Source: Kitagawia praeruptora
Taxonomy: Eukaryota; Streptophyta; Magnoliopsida; Apiales; Apiaceae
Direction: 5' to 3'
DNA length: 64,000 bases
Assembly (NCBI GenBank): GCA_037693485.1
Contig: CM075346.1
Span: 121,880,001-121,944,000, forward strand
The notes beneath the pieces are model-generated. The model was not told the DNA's origin and did not search any database. It saw nothing but the letters and a program-made list of their open reading frames with translations. Shown piece by piece: positions 1 to 11,068 of the stretch (its first letter is position 1; each line of letters begins with the position of its first letter). Both the position numbers and the translations under genes were made by a program.

Positions 1-763
1 AATGATAGAAATAGCAAAATAAAAGTTGGGTCTGAGTATATATATATTATATATAAAATATTTTTCAAACAAAACCTTCCTTTTCAAGCATAATCATATA
101 TATATAATTATTGTCAGTTCATACCATTTAAAGATTCTAAGTCAATAAAATTCATGTCTTAAAAATTCAGTTCATAATAAATAAAATAAAACTCATGTAA
201 TATTAAAAATATTCTAAACATAGTACAAGTATTATTGTAATATTAAAAAAGATTTGTGTATCGCACGAATTTTATGCTAATATATATAATTTTGACACTA
301 TTTGATTTATTACATAAATTTAGTTATACTTTATATTACTTAATAATATTTTGATAAAATTATAATTATTTTCATAAAATATTAAATATTTATTAAAATG
401 TGTAATTACATTAATTTATTCAAATATCTAATATAAATTTAAAATTTATAAATTATTTTAAGATTATTATATTTACTAATATGCAATTTAAGTTTTTTTT
501 TCATAATTAATATGTTTAAAAATTCAAGATTATTAATTTTAATTAGTTTATTTAATATATAATTATATCAAAATAAATTATTTATATTTATATTTCATTT
601 TATATATTATATATTTTTAAGTATACTTTTTTTTACTGTATTATAAAATTTGAACAATGGAAAGAATTTCATCAACTTTAATTTGGTGGCGTGATTATGG
701 TGCAGGACAAACATAAATGTAATTATGGTGTAGGACAAACATAAATGAACGTGTTATGTATGA
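1..763. other. AT-rich intergenic DNA, no gene seen
   Basis: Very AT-rich sequence with poly-A and poly-T runs and no reading frame of note. A short direct repeat, 'ggtgcaggacaaacataaatg' type, occurs twice at about 700-750. I see no coding or RNA gene. Confidence 0.6.
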
Positions 764-780
764 ATAGGTTGACCTGACTT

Positions 781-1606
781 TTTTTTTTTTTGACGAAATG
801 CAAAGGATTATAATACTAAATCAAGCCAATAAAACAGCGGGACAAACCCCCGACTGTAGATACGACCAGGTTGAAAAAACAATAAATTGTTTCCAGATCG
901 TGCAACAAATTGAACTGAAAAGTTCTTGAAGCTAAAAAACGAATTCGAAGATATTCGAAAAGATCCAAACTGCGCCAACATCCCTGAAAGCAGCGATATT
1001 ACAATTGACCACATCACGTAAGATCCGTTGATACCCCAGTGTTCAGAAGCCTCAGTTGTATAAACTAAGGTGAGAGGAACGATCCTCCAGCTATCTACAT
1101 GCCGGATACCAGCTATAGACATGCCGAAAATGGAATCCCCAAAAGGATGAGTAATACCCCAGCTATCTACATGCCGGATACCAGCTATAGACATGCCGAA
1201 AGTGAAGACTCCTAACAGATAATATTGAACAATTTTTGGTTGTGAGTGGTGAACTCTTGCAATAATCGTTAGCATCCCAGCTTCGATGTGGACTTTCCAG
1301 ATCCCCAAAATATCAGCAAAATCATTCTCAGCAGGTCTGATATATTGTAGACCTTCATTAAACCAAACAAACCAAAATAACTCTCACAAGGAGAGACAAA
1401 CAAACTCTCACAAGGAGAGACAAATAAACCCAATTAATGGGTAAGCAAGTCAAAAAACTCACAATCCTCACAGAAGGAGGATGATTATTGAAGGAAATAA
1501 AAAACTAGACAAGAAAAAGGCCTCCGGTCGGTGGATAAATTCACCGCCGGAGGAGAAGAGGCAATGAAGACGAAGGAGACGCAGGAAAAGAGGGAGAGAA
1601 AAGACT
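781..1606 (-). mobile_element. Polyadenylated retroposon, copy 1
   Basis: On the minus strand this insert ends in a poly-A tail (poly-T at 781-791 on plus). It is flanked by a 16-17 bp near-perfect target duplication, 764-780 and 1607-1622, differing by one base. This is the signature of LINE-machinery retroposition. The 3' part resembles a second copy at 20076-20621 plus 28091-28123. An open frame of about 166 codons (1308-808) contains the peptide FGMSIAGIRHVDSW twice, encoded by a duplication of period about 72 bp (1089 and 1161). No reverse transcriptase is visible, so it is either a 5'-truncated LINE or a non-autonomous retroposon. The 5' end is CT-rich, like a leader. Confidence 0.7.
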
Positions 1607-1867
1607 ATAGGTTGACTGACTTAAATTTGCACAGAATATGATAAAGGGTATTATAGTAAAATGTGCAAACTGCATTGAGTAATATTGAACTGCATTTAGA
1701 AATCATGTTAAACATTGAATTGTAGCGAGCAGTTGGCCTCAAAAGATCAATATGTTTATCTGAAGATGATTTTCCCAGTTCAATTCCCTTTTTTAAACTC
1801 TCTCCCTCCTCAAGTGAAGCGCCTGCAGGAGCAGAAAGGTCCAATTTAGAGTCAAGAGGATCGCATT
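1607..1867 (-). pseudogene. Probable exon 2 of a disrupted host gene, not recognised
   Basis: The minus strand is open and looks coding here, with acidic and serine-rich residues (for example DLSAPAGASLEEGE) ending near KHIDLLRPTARYN. A possible acceptor AG at 1868-1869 would start the exon at 1867 in the phase left by the exon ending at 2478; an alternative acceptor is at 1875-1876. I do not recognise the family. The retroposon at 781-1606 lies directly downstream. No clear 3' donor could be fixed. The exon status is inferred from reading-frame character and phase compatibility. Confidence 0.35.
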
Positions 1868-2477
1868 CTTCATGCTATTAAGAAATAATATATTAATAAA
1901 TTTAACACTTTCCAATAAACCACTCTACAACACCGTAAAACAAGCCACAAGTTATATCCCAGCATAACCTGATAGAATAGGTTAAAAATACACACTGAAC
2001 ATTCCATTGACCAACAATATCATGTGCACGACTGCATTAGCTATATAGCTTTTTATGGACTGACTACGTGGATTAGTTTAAGCTGTAACAGAACAATGAG
2101 AGCAAATACCTAATGCAATAACTTAATTTTGATTAAATTATAGTATCTGGAGTTCTAGGGTGATGGCCTTGATTAACTTTTTTTTCAATATCAACAGACT
2201 GAAATACCAGTTTCCAGAAATTTGGGCGCCCCATATGCAGACTGAACATGCATTCTTCGAACGGTTGAGTGTTAATACGCATTAAAGAATTGTATAGGCA
2301 TCATAATAAGTCGGGATGTGCATGATTGTCATGCATCGGCACTCAAAAGAAATAAACATAAGCATAGTATATTAGTATGCATGTGCATTCCTCTTCCAGC
2401 ACAGCACACCCCACAGCTTCATCACTTTAAACCCTCTCTACAGTTATTTAGATATAGAAACATACATCAAATCATAC

Positions 2478-2561
2478 CACGGTTTTCTGTTTCACCATGT
2501 AATGATTCAAGAACCTCTTTCATTTCTTCACCATCAAAATACATGACTCGCACACCACCCC
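2478..2561 (-). pseudogene. 3' part of host exon 1, downstream of the copia insertion
   Basis: On the minus strand, 2556-2478 continues the frame that starts at 7505 once the 4.9 kb copia insertion and one copy of its 5 bp target duplication are ignored. The peptide reads VRVMYFDGEEMKEVLESL and ends at a good donor (GTATG at 2477-2473), leaving phase 1. The open frame across the insertion point, the donor and the phase match to 1867 suggest that the copia element landed in the first coding exon. Gene identity is unknown. Confidence 0.35.
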
Positions 2562-2897
2562 TCTAGTTTCTGAATATGATATACAGACGTTTATACATAC
2601 ATATAAAAGTGTTTGACAAATGAAAAACTGAGAAAAGAAGGTCGTGTCCTCATTCTCATTTCTGAAAGTAAAATGCAATACAATATATAGAAACCAACCA
2701 CAGAAGGTGGTGCTACAAAATAGCTAAACAAACTCCTATAACTACTCCACTACTTCTACTAATTCAAAGTTTCCTAAGAATTCTCAACTACGTGCATGAC
2801 TGAGTCTCCTCACAATGACCACATCTGCTAAACCATCCTACATTATTCAAACACATAAAATAAAACAAGCCCAACAGTTTGATTAAAAGGCCCAACA
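2562..2897 (-). repeat. copia-1 3' LTR
   Basis: A 336 bp terminal repeat, nearly identical to 7119-7454. The differences I saw are in the stretch around 2667-2690 and at about 2825. It contains a TATATATTG run near 2680-2690 that could serve as a TATA box on the minus strand. Confidence 0.93.
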
Positions 2898-2910
2898 ATC
2901 ACCTCCTTAA

Positions 2911-4230
2911 TCAACAACTGTTCTCGATCAAATTCCTTACTCCCAATAGCTTTCTCATTCGCTCAAATTTCACCTTGGACATAGCTTTAGTCAAAACATC
3001 TGCCTTCTGCTCCTCTGTTCTAACATGCTTAACAATCACTTCCCCACGCTCAACACACTCCCTAATAAAATGATAACGAATATCAATGTGTTTGCTGCGT
3101 CCATGAAACACCGGATTTTTCGTCAGGTCGATAGCGGATTTATTGTCGATATACAACACCACAGGTCCAATCTTCTCATCTGATATTTGGTTTAAGACTT
3201 TGCGTAACCATATGCCCTGACATGCTGCAGCAGTTGCAGCCATAAATTCAGCTTCACACGAAGATAATGCTACGCACTTCTGTTTCTGTGACACCCAAGC
3301 TATTAGACTTTCATTCAGATAAAACGCTAATCCACCTGTACTCTTTCTATCATCAATGTTGCCAGCCAAGTCACTATCCGAAAACCCTGCTAGCAAGTAA
3401 TTCCATTTGCCCCTCAAATAGACTAAGCCAAAGTTCAACGTTCCACGCATATACCTCATTATACTCTTTGCTGCATTTAGATGAAGAATAGTGGGCCTTT
3501 CCATGTATCTACTAACCACACCAACTGAATAAGCAATATCTGGGCGTGTGTGCACCAGATACCTTAGACTCCCCACCATGCTTTTGAACTCAGTCGAGTT
3601 TACTGCCTTCCCTGTCTCATCTTTATGCAAACGGGCATTAGGTTCCATAGGATACTTTACTGGCTTACACCCAGACATTCCAGATTTCTCTAATATCTTC
3701 CTTGCATATGCGCTCTGCTTCAGCTCTATGTACTCCCTTGCTTGCTCGAATTCAATACCAAGGTAGTATGACAGCTTGCCTAGATCGGACATGTCAAACT
3801 CTTCAGCCATCTGCCTCTTGAATTTAACGATGTTTGACAACCTTGTACCAGTGATTATCAGGTCATCTACGTATACACCCACTATTATAGATTCATCGCC
3901 CTCTCTTCGTGTATAGACTGCGTATTCATGTGGACATTTAACAAAACCCAATTCTTCAAGGCATCTGTTTAATCGAGCGTACCATGCCCGTGGTGCCTGA
4001 CACAATCCGTAGAGCGCCTTTATCAACCTATATACCTTACGCTCTTCACCAGCTTTATCAAACCCTTCTGGCTGCAAAACATAGACTTCCTCCTGTAAAA
4101 CTCCATTAAGAAATGCGGATTTCACATCTAAGTGGTGAACTTCCCAACCGTTTTTAGCAGCAAGAGCCAAAATCAAACGCACTGTCTCTAACCGAGTTAC
4201 CGGGGCAAAAACTTCTTCATAGTCAATCCC
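2911..4230 (-). pseudogene. copia-1 pol, C-terminal part: reverse transcriptase and RNase H
   Basis: Frame downstream of the second in-frame UAG (4231-4233). It carries most of the reverse transcriptase: the metal-binding aspartate in HHLDVKSAFLNG and the catalytic YVDD (residues 104-107 counted from the Met at 4182). RNase H follows, with SDSDLAGN and the DRKSTGG region. It ends just before the polypurine tract at 2911. The catalytic residues look intact; the lesion lies upstream. The amber codon falls in a glutamine-like position (CAG to TAG) before GIDYEEVFAPV, a segment conserved in copia reverse transcriptases. Confidence 0.93.
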
Positions 4231-6699
4231 CTATTTTTGTACATAACCCTTAGCAACGAGACGGGCCTTGTACTTTATGATTTCTCCATCAGCATTTTTC
4301 TTTACTTTGAAAATCAATTTTAGCCCAATCGCCTTTTTGCCATCTGGTAAGTCTGTTAATTTCCAGGTCTGGTTCTTCTCTATCGACTCTATCTCTTGAC
4401 TCATTGCAGTCCTCCACTCCTTCTCTTTAGCTGCTTCATAATAGCTTGTAGGCTCTTCCACACTAAGTAGAAGCAAGTCATCCTCCAACTCTATTTCTTC
4501 AGTCTCATTATAAACCTCGCTTAACAGTCTGAATCTTCTTGGTTCTGAACTTTGTGATAACTCTGTTCCTCCACTACTCTGTTCACTCGACTGTGAGGAC
4601 TGAGAGATTTGTGAAGTCACAGGGGTGTATGGAGACTGCAGATATGGGGACGATTGGGACTCCATCTGGGAAATGTTGTCTTCTATCACCTCTGTACTGA
4701 TGTTGACCGCAGTAAACATAGGTGATGTAGTGTGTTCACCTGACTCCTTGTCAGTCCATGGCCAACCTTTTGACTCTTCAAAGGCAACGTCCCTGCTTAT
4801 GTGGACTGCACCTGAGTTTGGATCGTATAAACGATACGCCTTGGTCCCTGGTTCCTTACCAAGGTTTACAACCATTTTACTCCGGTCATCCAGCTTTTTT
4901 ACACTCACAGCTGGTATTTTCATATGTGAAATGCATCCAAAAACTCTAATATGATCAATGTTAGGTTTATTACCTAACCAAGCCTCATAGGGTGTTGATT
5001 CAGACAGTGCTCTAGTAGGTAGTCGGTTTAGCAAGTAAACAGCATGCCTTACAGCTTCACCCCAAAACCTTGAAGGCATATTTCTTTCTTTCAACAAGCT
5101 TCTTGCCATCTCGACAACTGTTCTATTTCGGCGTTCGACCACTCCATTTTGATGTGGAGAGTATGGCGCTGTGAAATGCCTCGTGACGCCTTCACCATCG
5201 CAAAATTCACCAAACTTGGTTGAACAAAACTCCCCACCTCTGTCTGTCCTCAAGACTTTCACCCTATCTTTACGACCACATTCAACCAATGCTTTAAATT
5301 TCTTGAAAGAATCTAGAGCCTCATCCTTTGTTTTCAGCATATATACCCACATAACTCTGCTAAAGTCATCAACAAGTAGCATAAAATAACGACAACCACC
5401 AGGTGTTGATGGTGAAATGGGACCACAGAGGTCACCATGAATAAGCTCCAGAATCTTACTTGCAGTGAACATAGTTTTTGCTGGAAAGGGCTTTCTCGTC
5501 TGCTTGGCTACCAGACATCCTATACACACATCACTTGGTTGTACCAATTTTGGTAAACCATGCACCATATCATTATCTGACATGAGTGACATTGCCTTAA
5601 AATTAACGTGGCCCAGTCTAGTGTGCCACAACCAGGTTACATCCTCCGCTTTTGACAACAAGCATACACCTCCTGAATCTTCAATTATTAATTTATAGAG
5701 TCTATTTGGAGATCTATATACCTTCATAACTAGTTTTCCAGAGACATCATAGACCCACAAGTATTCACCTTTCAAAATCACTTTATTGCCTTCCTCTGAC
5801 AATTGCCCCATGGAAATGATATTGTTGCAAAGCGTAGGGATATAATATACCTCTTTTAGCAGCCTTACTTCTCCATTCTTACACTTGAACACTATCGAGG
5901 CCTTTCCTTTTATATTGACCGTAGACCCATCTCCAAAGTGCACCTGTCCTGCTACACTTTCATCTAGCTCTCTGAATTTAGACCGCTCTCCAGTCATATG
6001 ATTGCTCACCCCATTATCAAGATACCACAAATTACTTGGTGTCTTGTTATCACCTTCTGCACTCAGCTTAGGGATGACACCACCCTCGTTTAGTAAGACC
6101 AGATTGCTATCAGTATCTTCCTTTTCAGCCAACAAAAGTGCTGGCTCATCATCAACAATCTTAGACAAGTTTGCTTCGGGTTTCTGATCCTTGTCACGTC
6201 GCCAATCCTTTTCACGCCTTGGTTTCCTACACTTAGCTGCGTAGTGACCATATCCTTGGCAGTTATAGCACCTTACCTTGGTTCTATCACGACTTGAACC
6301 TCCAGTTTTACTACCTTCATCACCATTATTTTGGTTACCTCTGCCTCCAGGTGCACTTCTATTAAAACCTCTTCCACGACCATTATAACCACCACGATTT
6401 CTCTCCGTCCCACTTCTATGGTTCTTCTTAGTTGACTCCTCTTGAGTCAAAAGCAATTGGCCACCATTGTTCTCAGATGAACCACGTACTCGCTCATCGT
6501 GAGCTTTTAATCGACCAACCACCTCATCCATTGTCATTTGCTTCATGTCACCAAACTGTTCTATGGTGGAAGCAATCTGCACATACTTGTTGGGCACGGC
6601 TCGAAGTAGCTTTTTGACCACATAGGTCTCTTCCATCTTTTCCCCTAGAAGTCGAATGTTTGTCACCACACCGTACAGCTTCATACAAAAATCGTCAAG
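4231..6699 (-). pseudogene. copia-1 gag C-terminus, protease, integrase, start of RT
   Basis: An 817-codon frame counted from the Met at 6684. It holds a CX2CX4HX4C zinc knuckle (residues 139-152), a protease segment, the integrase zinc-binding region (HTRLGH..CIGC, about 354-390) and the integrase catalytic triad D418, D481, E517 with the copia spacing of 35 between the last two. The start of reverse transcriptase is at the C-terminus. The protease active site reads DNG at residues 223-225, where this family has D-T-G or D-S-G, so the protease is probably dead. The frame is closed upstream by UAG at 6700-6702 and downstream by UAG at 4231-4233. Confidence 0.93.
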
Positions 6700-7084
6700 C
6701 TAATCTGACTCCTTCATTGTCATTGTTTCAAACTGAGCTTTCAACGTCTGTATCCGGGCCTCCTGCACACGATCAGCTCCTAGGCTCATTGTTTTGATCG
6801 CGTCCCATGCTTCCTTGGCGGACTCTTTCTCTGCAATTAATAAGAGGACATCTTCCGGTATCCCTTGATAGATAGCTGCTAGAGCAATCTGATTAATCTT
6901 GTCGTCGACAACTTCATCCTTGCCACTTGATTCGATGGCTTTCCACACTCCCTGTGCTTTCATAAACACCTTCATCTTAAGTGACACGCTGTGTAGTTGT
7001 CTCTCGCCAGCATCGGATATGACAGGCCTACTGATCCGTCCTTCCCCTTTGAACTCTCCACAGTTGACATTTTAGGCATATACT
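6700..7084 (-). pseudogene. copia-1 gag N-terminus, frameshifted
   Basis: The N-terminal gag region is split between two frames. The upstream part (ending RDNYTACHLR) and the downstream part (beginning SLKMKVFMKAQGVWKAIE) meet at about 6985, where one base is missing in a stretch that family knowledge predicts to be a Trp codon. The downstream frame ends at UAG 6700-6702. The residues match copia gag proteins (UBN2-type). The start is probably one of the Met codons around 7070-7080, a short leader away from the primer site. Confidence 0.85.
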
Positions 7085-7104
7085 TTGGCATAAACCGTAA
7101 TGAA

Positions 7105-7116
7105 GCTCTGATACCA
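7105..7116 (-). promoter_or_regulatory. copia-1 primer-binding site
   Basis: The minus strand reads TGGTATCAGAGC, complementary to the 3' end of plant initiator methionine tRNA. It lies two bases inside the 5' LTR, as is usual for Ty1/copia. Confidence 0.92.
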
Positions 7117-7118
7117 AA

Positions 7119-7454
7119 TCTAGTTTCTGAATATGATATACAGACGTTTATACATACATATAAAAGTGTTTGACAAATGAAAAACTGAGAAAAGAAGGTC
7201 GTGTCCTCATTCTCATTTCTGAAAGGAAAATGCAATACAATATATAAAAACCAACCACAGAAGGTGGTGCTACAAAATAGCTAAACAAACTCCTATAACT
7301 ACTCCACTACTTCTACTAATTCAAAGTTTCCTAAGAATTCTCAACTACGTGCATGACTGAGTCTCCTCACAATGACCACAGCTGCTAAACCATCCTACAT
7401 TATTCAAACACATAAAATAAAACAAGCCCAACAGTTTGATTAAAAGGCCCAACA
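7119..7454 (-). repeat. copia-1 5' LTR
   Basis: A 336 bp terminal repeat, partner of 2562-2897. It would supply the promoter for minus-strand transcription of copia-1. Confidence 0.93.
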
Positions 7455-7505
7455 ACCCCCACCATATTCACACTCACAACCAGCCTCTCCTCTCCTACCA
7501 CGCAT
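7455..7505 (-). pseudogene. 5' part of host exon 1, upstream of the copia insertion
   Basis: A minus-strand ATG at 7503-7505 opens 17 codons (beginning MRGRRGEAGCECEY, then glycines) that run into the copia-1 insertion point. The same frame continues open at 2556-2478. Together with the matching 5 bp duplication this suggests insertional disruption of a host coding exon. The start is the first ATG in this frame near the junction, and nothing identifies the protein. Confidence 0.33.
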
Positions 7506-8044
7506 GACGCAACTACTGGCTACTGCGATATTGTTGCCACGAGAATCTGAAATGGATACGCGCTACGTTTATGAGTATATTTATGGTAGTTTTGTAAATC
7601 TAACCTATATCCGCTATCTAGGGCCTTTAATTTTCAAATTGAAATAATCTGATCATTTTTTCGAATTCTAGATCCTAGTCAGCTGTCCAAAGTCCAAACT
7701 GTCTGATACTTCAACTTTTTTGAGTTATTTCTGAGCAATGAACTGCTACACCCATCCAAAGTTGAGACTAGGTAGTTAGTCTTCGGTTTAAAAGTCTATT
7801 GAACACATCTTCTGTCATTAATTATGACAATTCTATGAAATCGAGATAGAAATTGGAAAGAATGGAAAGAGATTTGGGGGAGGGGGGTAAAACAGTCGGA
7901 GCAGATAGAGAAAGAGGTTGAAAGATGTCGAAAGTAAGTAAATCATTTGAGAATTATCATTGTCCCCTTACACTCTTACAGTAACTTAATTAATATATTT
8001 ACACTCTTCTCACCTAATTAGACACTATAATGAACCAACTACCA
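7506..8044. other. Intergenic, possible upstream region of the broken minus-strand gene
   Basis: Non-repetitive moderate-AT sequence with no long frame. If the exon call at 7455-7505 is right, its promoter would lie here. No TATA box stands out. Confidence 0.4.
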
Positions 8045-8054
8045 CATCTTGGAC

Positions 8055-8601
8055 GGGTTAAATATCAAATTGGTCACTAAAGTGGTGGCCGTATATCATT
8101 TTACTCAATGATTTCAACGGGGTCTCATTTGAATCACTTAAGTCAGAATAAATATCAAACATATACCTATAAATATGTGATCGAGAATTAAAATAATTTT
8201 TCGTTAAATTCTATATATTTTTCTTCAATGCCACCATAACCAAATGAAAAGTCATGGGTTCTAATATTTTAGATAATATATTTGAAATTTTTAAAATCTA
8301 TTTACTTTTAATTAAATCAAAGAAAATAACTAGAAAATCAAATATAAAATGTAAATAAATTTTAAAATTTTTGAATATATTATCTAAAATATTAGAATCT
8401 ATGACTTTTCATTTGGTTATGGTGGCATTGAAGAAAAATGTATAAAACTTAACAAAAAATTATTTTAATTCTCGATCACATATTTATAGGTATTTGTTTA
8501 ATATTTATTTTGACTTAAGTAATTCAAATGAGACCTTGTTGAAATCAGTGAGTAAAGTGATATATGGCCACCACTTCGGTAACCAATTTGACATTTGACC
8601 C
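8055..8601. mobile_element. Hairpin MITE with long near-complete inverted repeats
   Basis: A 547 bp element whose two halves are reverse complements over most of their length (about 8055-8300 and 8345-8601), with an AT-rich loop. The ends are GGGTTAAATATCAAATTGG and its diverged complement. It is flanked by the exact 10 bp repeat CATCTTGGAC (8045-8054 and 8602-8611), or 9 bp if one C belongs to the element. That duplication size fits Mutator-type elements. There is no coding capacity. The transcript would fold into one long hairpin. Confidence 0.85.
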
Positions 8602-8689
8602 CATCTTGGACACTTAATTTTATAAAAAATAGAACTCAACTAAAAACTAATACAGGAAAACTTTGTTAGACGGTGATAAATTTAGGGGA

Positions 8690-9640
8690 ATTTAGCAAAT
8701 ATACGGACTTTTTGTTCCTTTTTTTCACATTTACGTTTTCCTTGTTTTTATTGCAATTATACTGTTTTTCTAATTAAAAACTGAAACTTTGCAAAAATAC
8801 GTTCTCGACTAATCTTCATCAGAGCTATTCTTCATCAAATACGGAGACCTATTCTTCCTTCACCGGCGATTCTTCCTACGTGTTCTCCGTCCTCCCTCCA
8901 TTTACGCCATTTCCGCCCTCCATCCTTCTATTGCTAATTTTGTCAATTGGAATTCTAGGGTTCTTGAGTCAAATTAGGGCTTTTTGATTGAGTAATTTTT
9001 CGATTGATTTGATTGTTTGTAAAGTTTCTAGAGGTCCTAAGGATCATATCTATGTGTTTAATTTGATTGTTCTAATGCCGGATTATGATATTCAAGTTTG
9101 TTAGTTTTGACCGAAAATAAGAATCATTCATTCATAGCTTGTGTTGATTGTTTGTATGTAAGGTGTTAGGGGTTAGATTGTACGAGTTATGGGCTGCGTT
9201 TTGTGATATAGAATAAATGATTTGGTTTAGGAATAAGGAAAAATGAATTTCGCCATATTTTGGTTTGAGCTTGCCGGATTTTAGTTTGAGCTTACCGGAT
9301 TTTGAAGGTTGAAATCAGTTGATTTCATTTGATTTTAGTTGTTTCTGGCCCCGCCAGGGGTTGATTTTGGTTGTTTGTGTAGATTGGGTTGAATAGCAAC
9401 CTTGTTTGCAACGTTTTTTGTGAAGTTGTATATGGTTGCAAAAAGTTGCAGATATATGGTTGCAAGTAGTTGAATCGTATTTTTACTAAATTGTCAAAAC
9501 AGTTGCATCTGGTTGAATACCATATTTTTGCATCTGGTTAAAAGATGGTATTTTTGCAAATAGAACTTTAAAATGATAGTACTTTTGCAAATTTTTACTT
9601 TTTCTAATATATTTATGAAAAAAGCCCTATATGTTATAAT
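8690..9640. mobile_element. TIR-type non-autonomous element (family A)
   Basis: The right end (about 9540-9640) closely matches the right end, and the inverted left end, of the element at 18885-28180 (shared tracts GATGGTAT, TTTGCAAATAGAA, TTTATGAAAAAAGC). The left boundary is only approximate. The interior holds a CT-rich segment with GGGTTCTTGAG and an AGGTCC junction, like a 5' leader and intron, possibly captured host DNA. A GC-rich palindrome (GGCCCCGCCAGGGG) sits at 9347-9360, followed by repeats of the GTTGCA type. There is no long frame. Confidence 0.5.
9347..9360. repeat. GC-rich palindrome, first copy in window
   Basis: GGCCCCGCCAGGGG in AT-rich surroundings. It is one of about sixteen related copies in the window (see findings). 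Confidence 0.8.
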
Positions 9641-9994
9641 GTCTGGAGATCGAAAATGTACGAGAACAGTTCAAAGTATTTTTCTTGAATTTTCGTTTTT
9701 TTAATTTTTTTTATTAAAATTCTTTTCTTGCATTAAATAGTTATTAATGACATTTTAATTAGTCATTAATTACACTTATTAAACATATATTAAATTTACT
9801 CTATTTAATTTGTTTAAAAATTAGCAGATTTTAGTTGAACATTATAGTTAATTTTTTAATATTAAATATTAATTGTATATAGTTATGTTTATTTTTAGGT
9901 AAAATGACGACTAACAATTGTTTATGTTGCGTTATTTTTTATTCCCTATTCAATATCACTATTATTTTTTTTCGGATGATTATAGGGTACACGA

Positions 9995-10605
9995 CCTTAA
10001 ATTCTCGAGCAATTTTTATTATCAATAATTGTGAAAGTCGTAATAAATTATAAAAGTACAAGATATTTACTTAATATCTGGAATTGTATACAAACAATAC
10101 AGACACATTTCAATTTTGCACATGAATAAATAATACATGAGTTATGATCAAATCGATTAAATTTAACAAATCCAGTCATTTATCGGAAGATAAAATTGAT
10201 AAAAAAGCTACACACCCATTGTTTCGTTATATTGTGTCGAAATAAATTTTTATTTTAATTAAATAAATTCTTACACTATTATTGAATATGTATATTATGG
10301 GAGGGATGTCGGATTTAAAAACATTATTAACCTTACCTTCTCAAATAATCTTTATTATCAATGATTATGGAGTCGTTGTAAATTATGGAAATACACGGAT
10401 CTTTACTTAATATTTGAAATTTATAAACAAATTATGCGCATGAATAAATTACACATGAGTTATGACCAAACTAATTAAATTGAACAAACTCAACCTTTTT
10501 ATTGGAAGATTAAATTGATAAAAAATTTATACACCCATTGTTTCATTATATTGTGTTAAAATAATTTAATATTCAAATTAAATAAATTCTTACACTTTAT
10601 TGGGT
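9995..10605. repeat. Diverged tandem duplication, about 330 bp period
   Basis: The segments at about 9995-10290 and 10330-10605 align along their length. Shared tracts include TTTATTATCAATRATT, TGAATAAATNATACATGAGTTATGA and TACACACCCATTGTTTCRTTATATTGTG. There is no coding potential. The block probably belongs to the Helitron whose 3' end is at 10893. Confidence 0.75.
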
Positions 10606-10639
10606 TATTAAGTTGTATTCAATATTTGTAACTTTTGAT

Positions 10640-10893
10640 CGTAAATATTACGTTCATATGTAATTTTTATTTTTATTCATTTGTGATATTTTTAAGATTA
10701 TCAAAATTTTAGATATATAATGAGAGTATTTTTCTAATTAAGAATTCATGTAAATTATTTTTTAAATTAATTTTTTTATAAAAAATTCATAAGAGACCAA
10801 TCAATTTTTAAGAATAATAAAAATTAATTTATCTATTACAATATTTTTATATAAAAATTTATAAATCGCGCAAAGCGCGGATAAGTTGGCTAG
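10640..10893 (+). mobile_element. Helitron 3' end (plus strand)
   Basis: The sequence ends CGCGCAAAGCGCG (hairpin), then a short AT tract and CTAG at 10890-10893, followed by T. A GC hairpin a few bases before CTRR, with insertion before T, is the standard 3' terminus of plant Helitrons. The 5' TC end could not be placed, so the start given here is arbitrary. No Rep/helicase is visible, so the element is non-autonomous. Confidence 0.65.
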
Positions 10894-11068
10894 TTATTTT
10901 AACAATAAGAAATTTATCTGCATGGTTAGCCTAACTCATTGATCAAAATATTAACTATAGGGCTTGCTTTTCTTGAGTTAAGGTAAGTTTTCCGAGGTTA
11001 TTAAAAAAATAATAGAAGGATAGAGTTATTTTTGTAAATACAGTAAGTTATGTTCAATTATTACAAAA

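Larger units (their letters stand above)
2562..7454 (-). mobile_element. Ty1/copia LTR retrotransposon (copia-1), complete but defective
   Basis: Two 336 bp LTRs (2562-2897 and 7119-7454) differ at about three positions by eye, so the insertion is fairly recent. The 5 bp target duplication ACCCC is present at 2557-2561 and 7455-7459. The element reads on the minus strand: the 5' LTR is at the right, followed after two bases by the initiator-Met primer site TGGTATCAGAGC (7105-7116) and gag-pol. A purine-rich tract lies next to the 3' LTR (about 2898-2910). On the minus strand the LTR begins TGTTGGG and ends CTAGA, so the 3' terminal dinucleotide is not the usual CA. The polyprotein has one frameshift and two in-frame UAG codons, so it cannot act autonomously. 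Confidence 0.95.

Noticed and set aside
2318..2566. 82-codon plus-strand frame
   Set aside because: Overlaps the better supported minus-strand exon and has no recognisable features.
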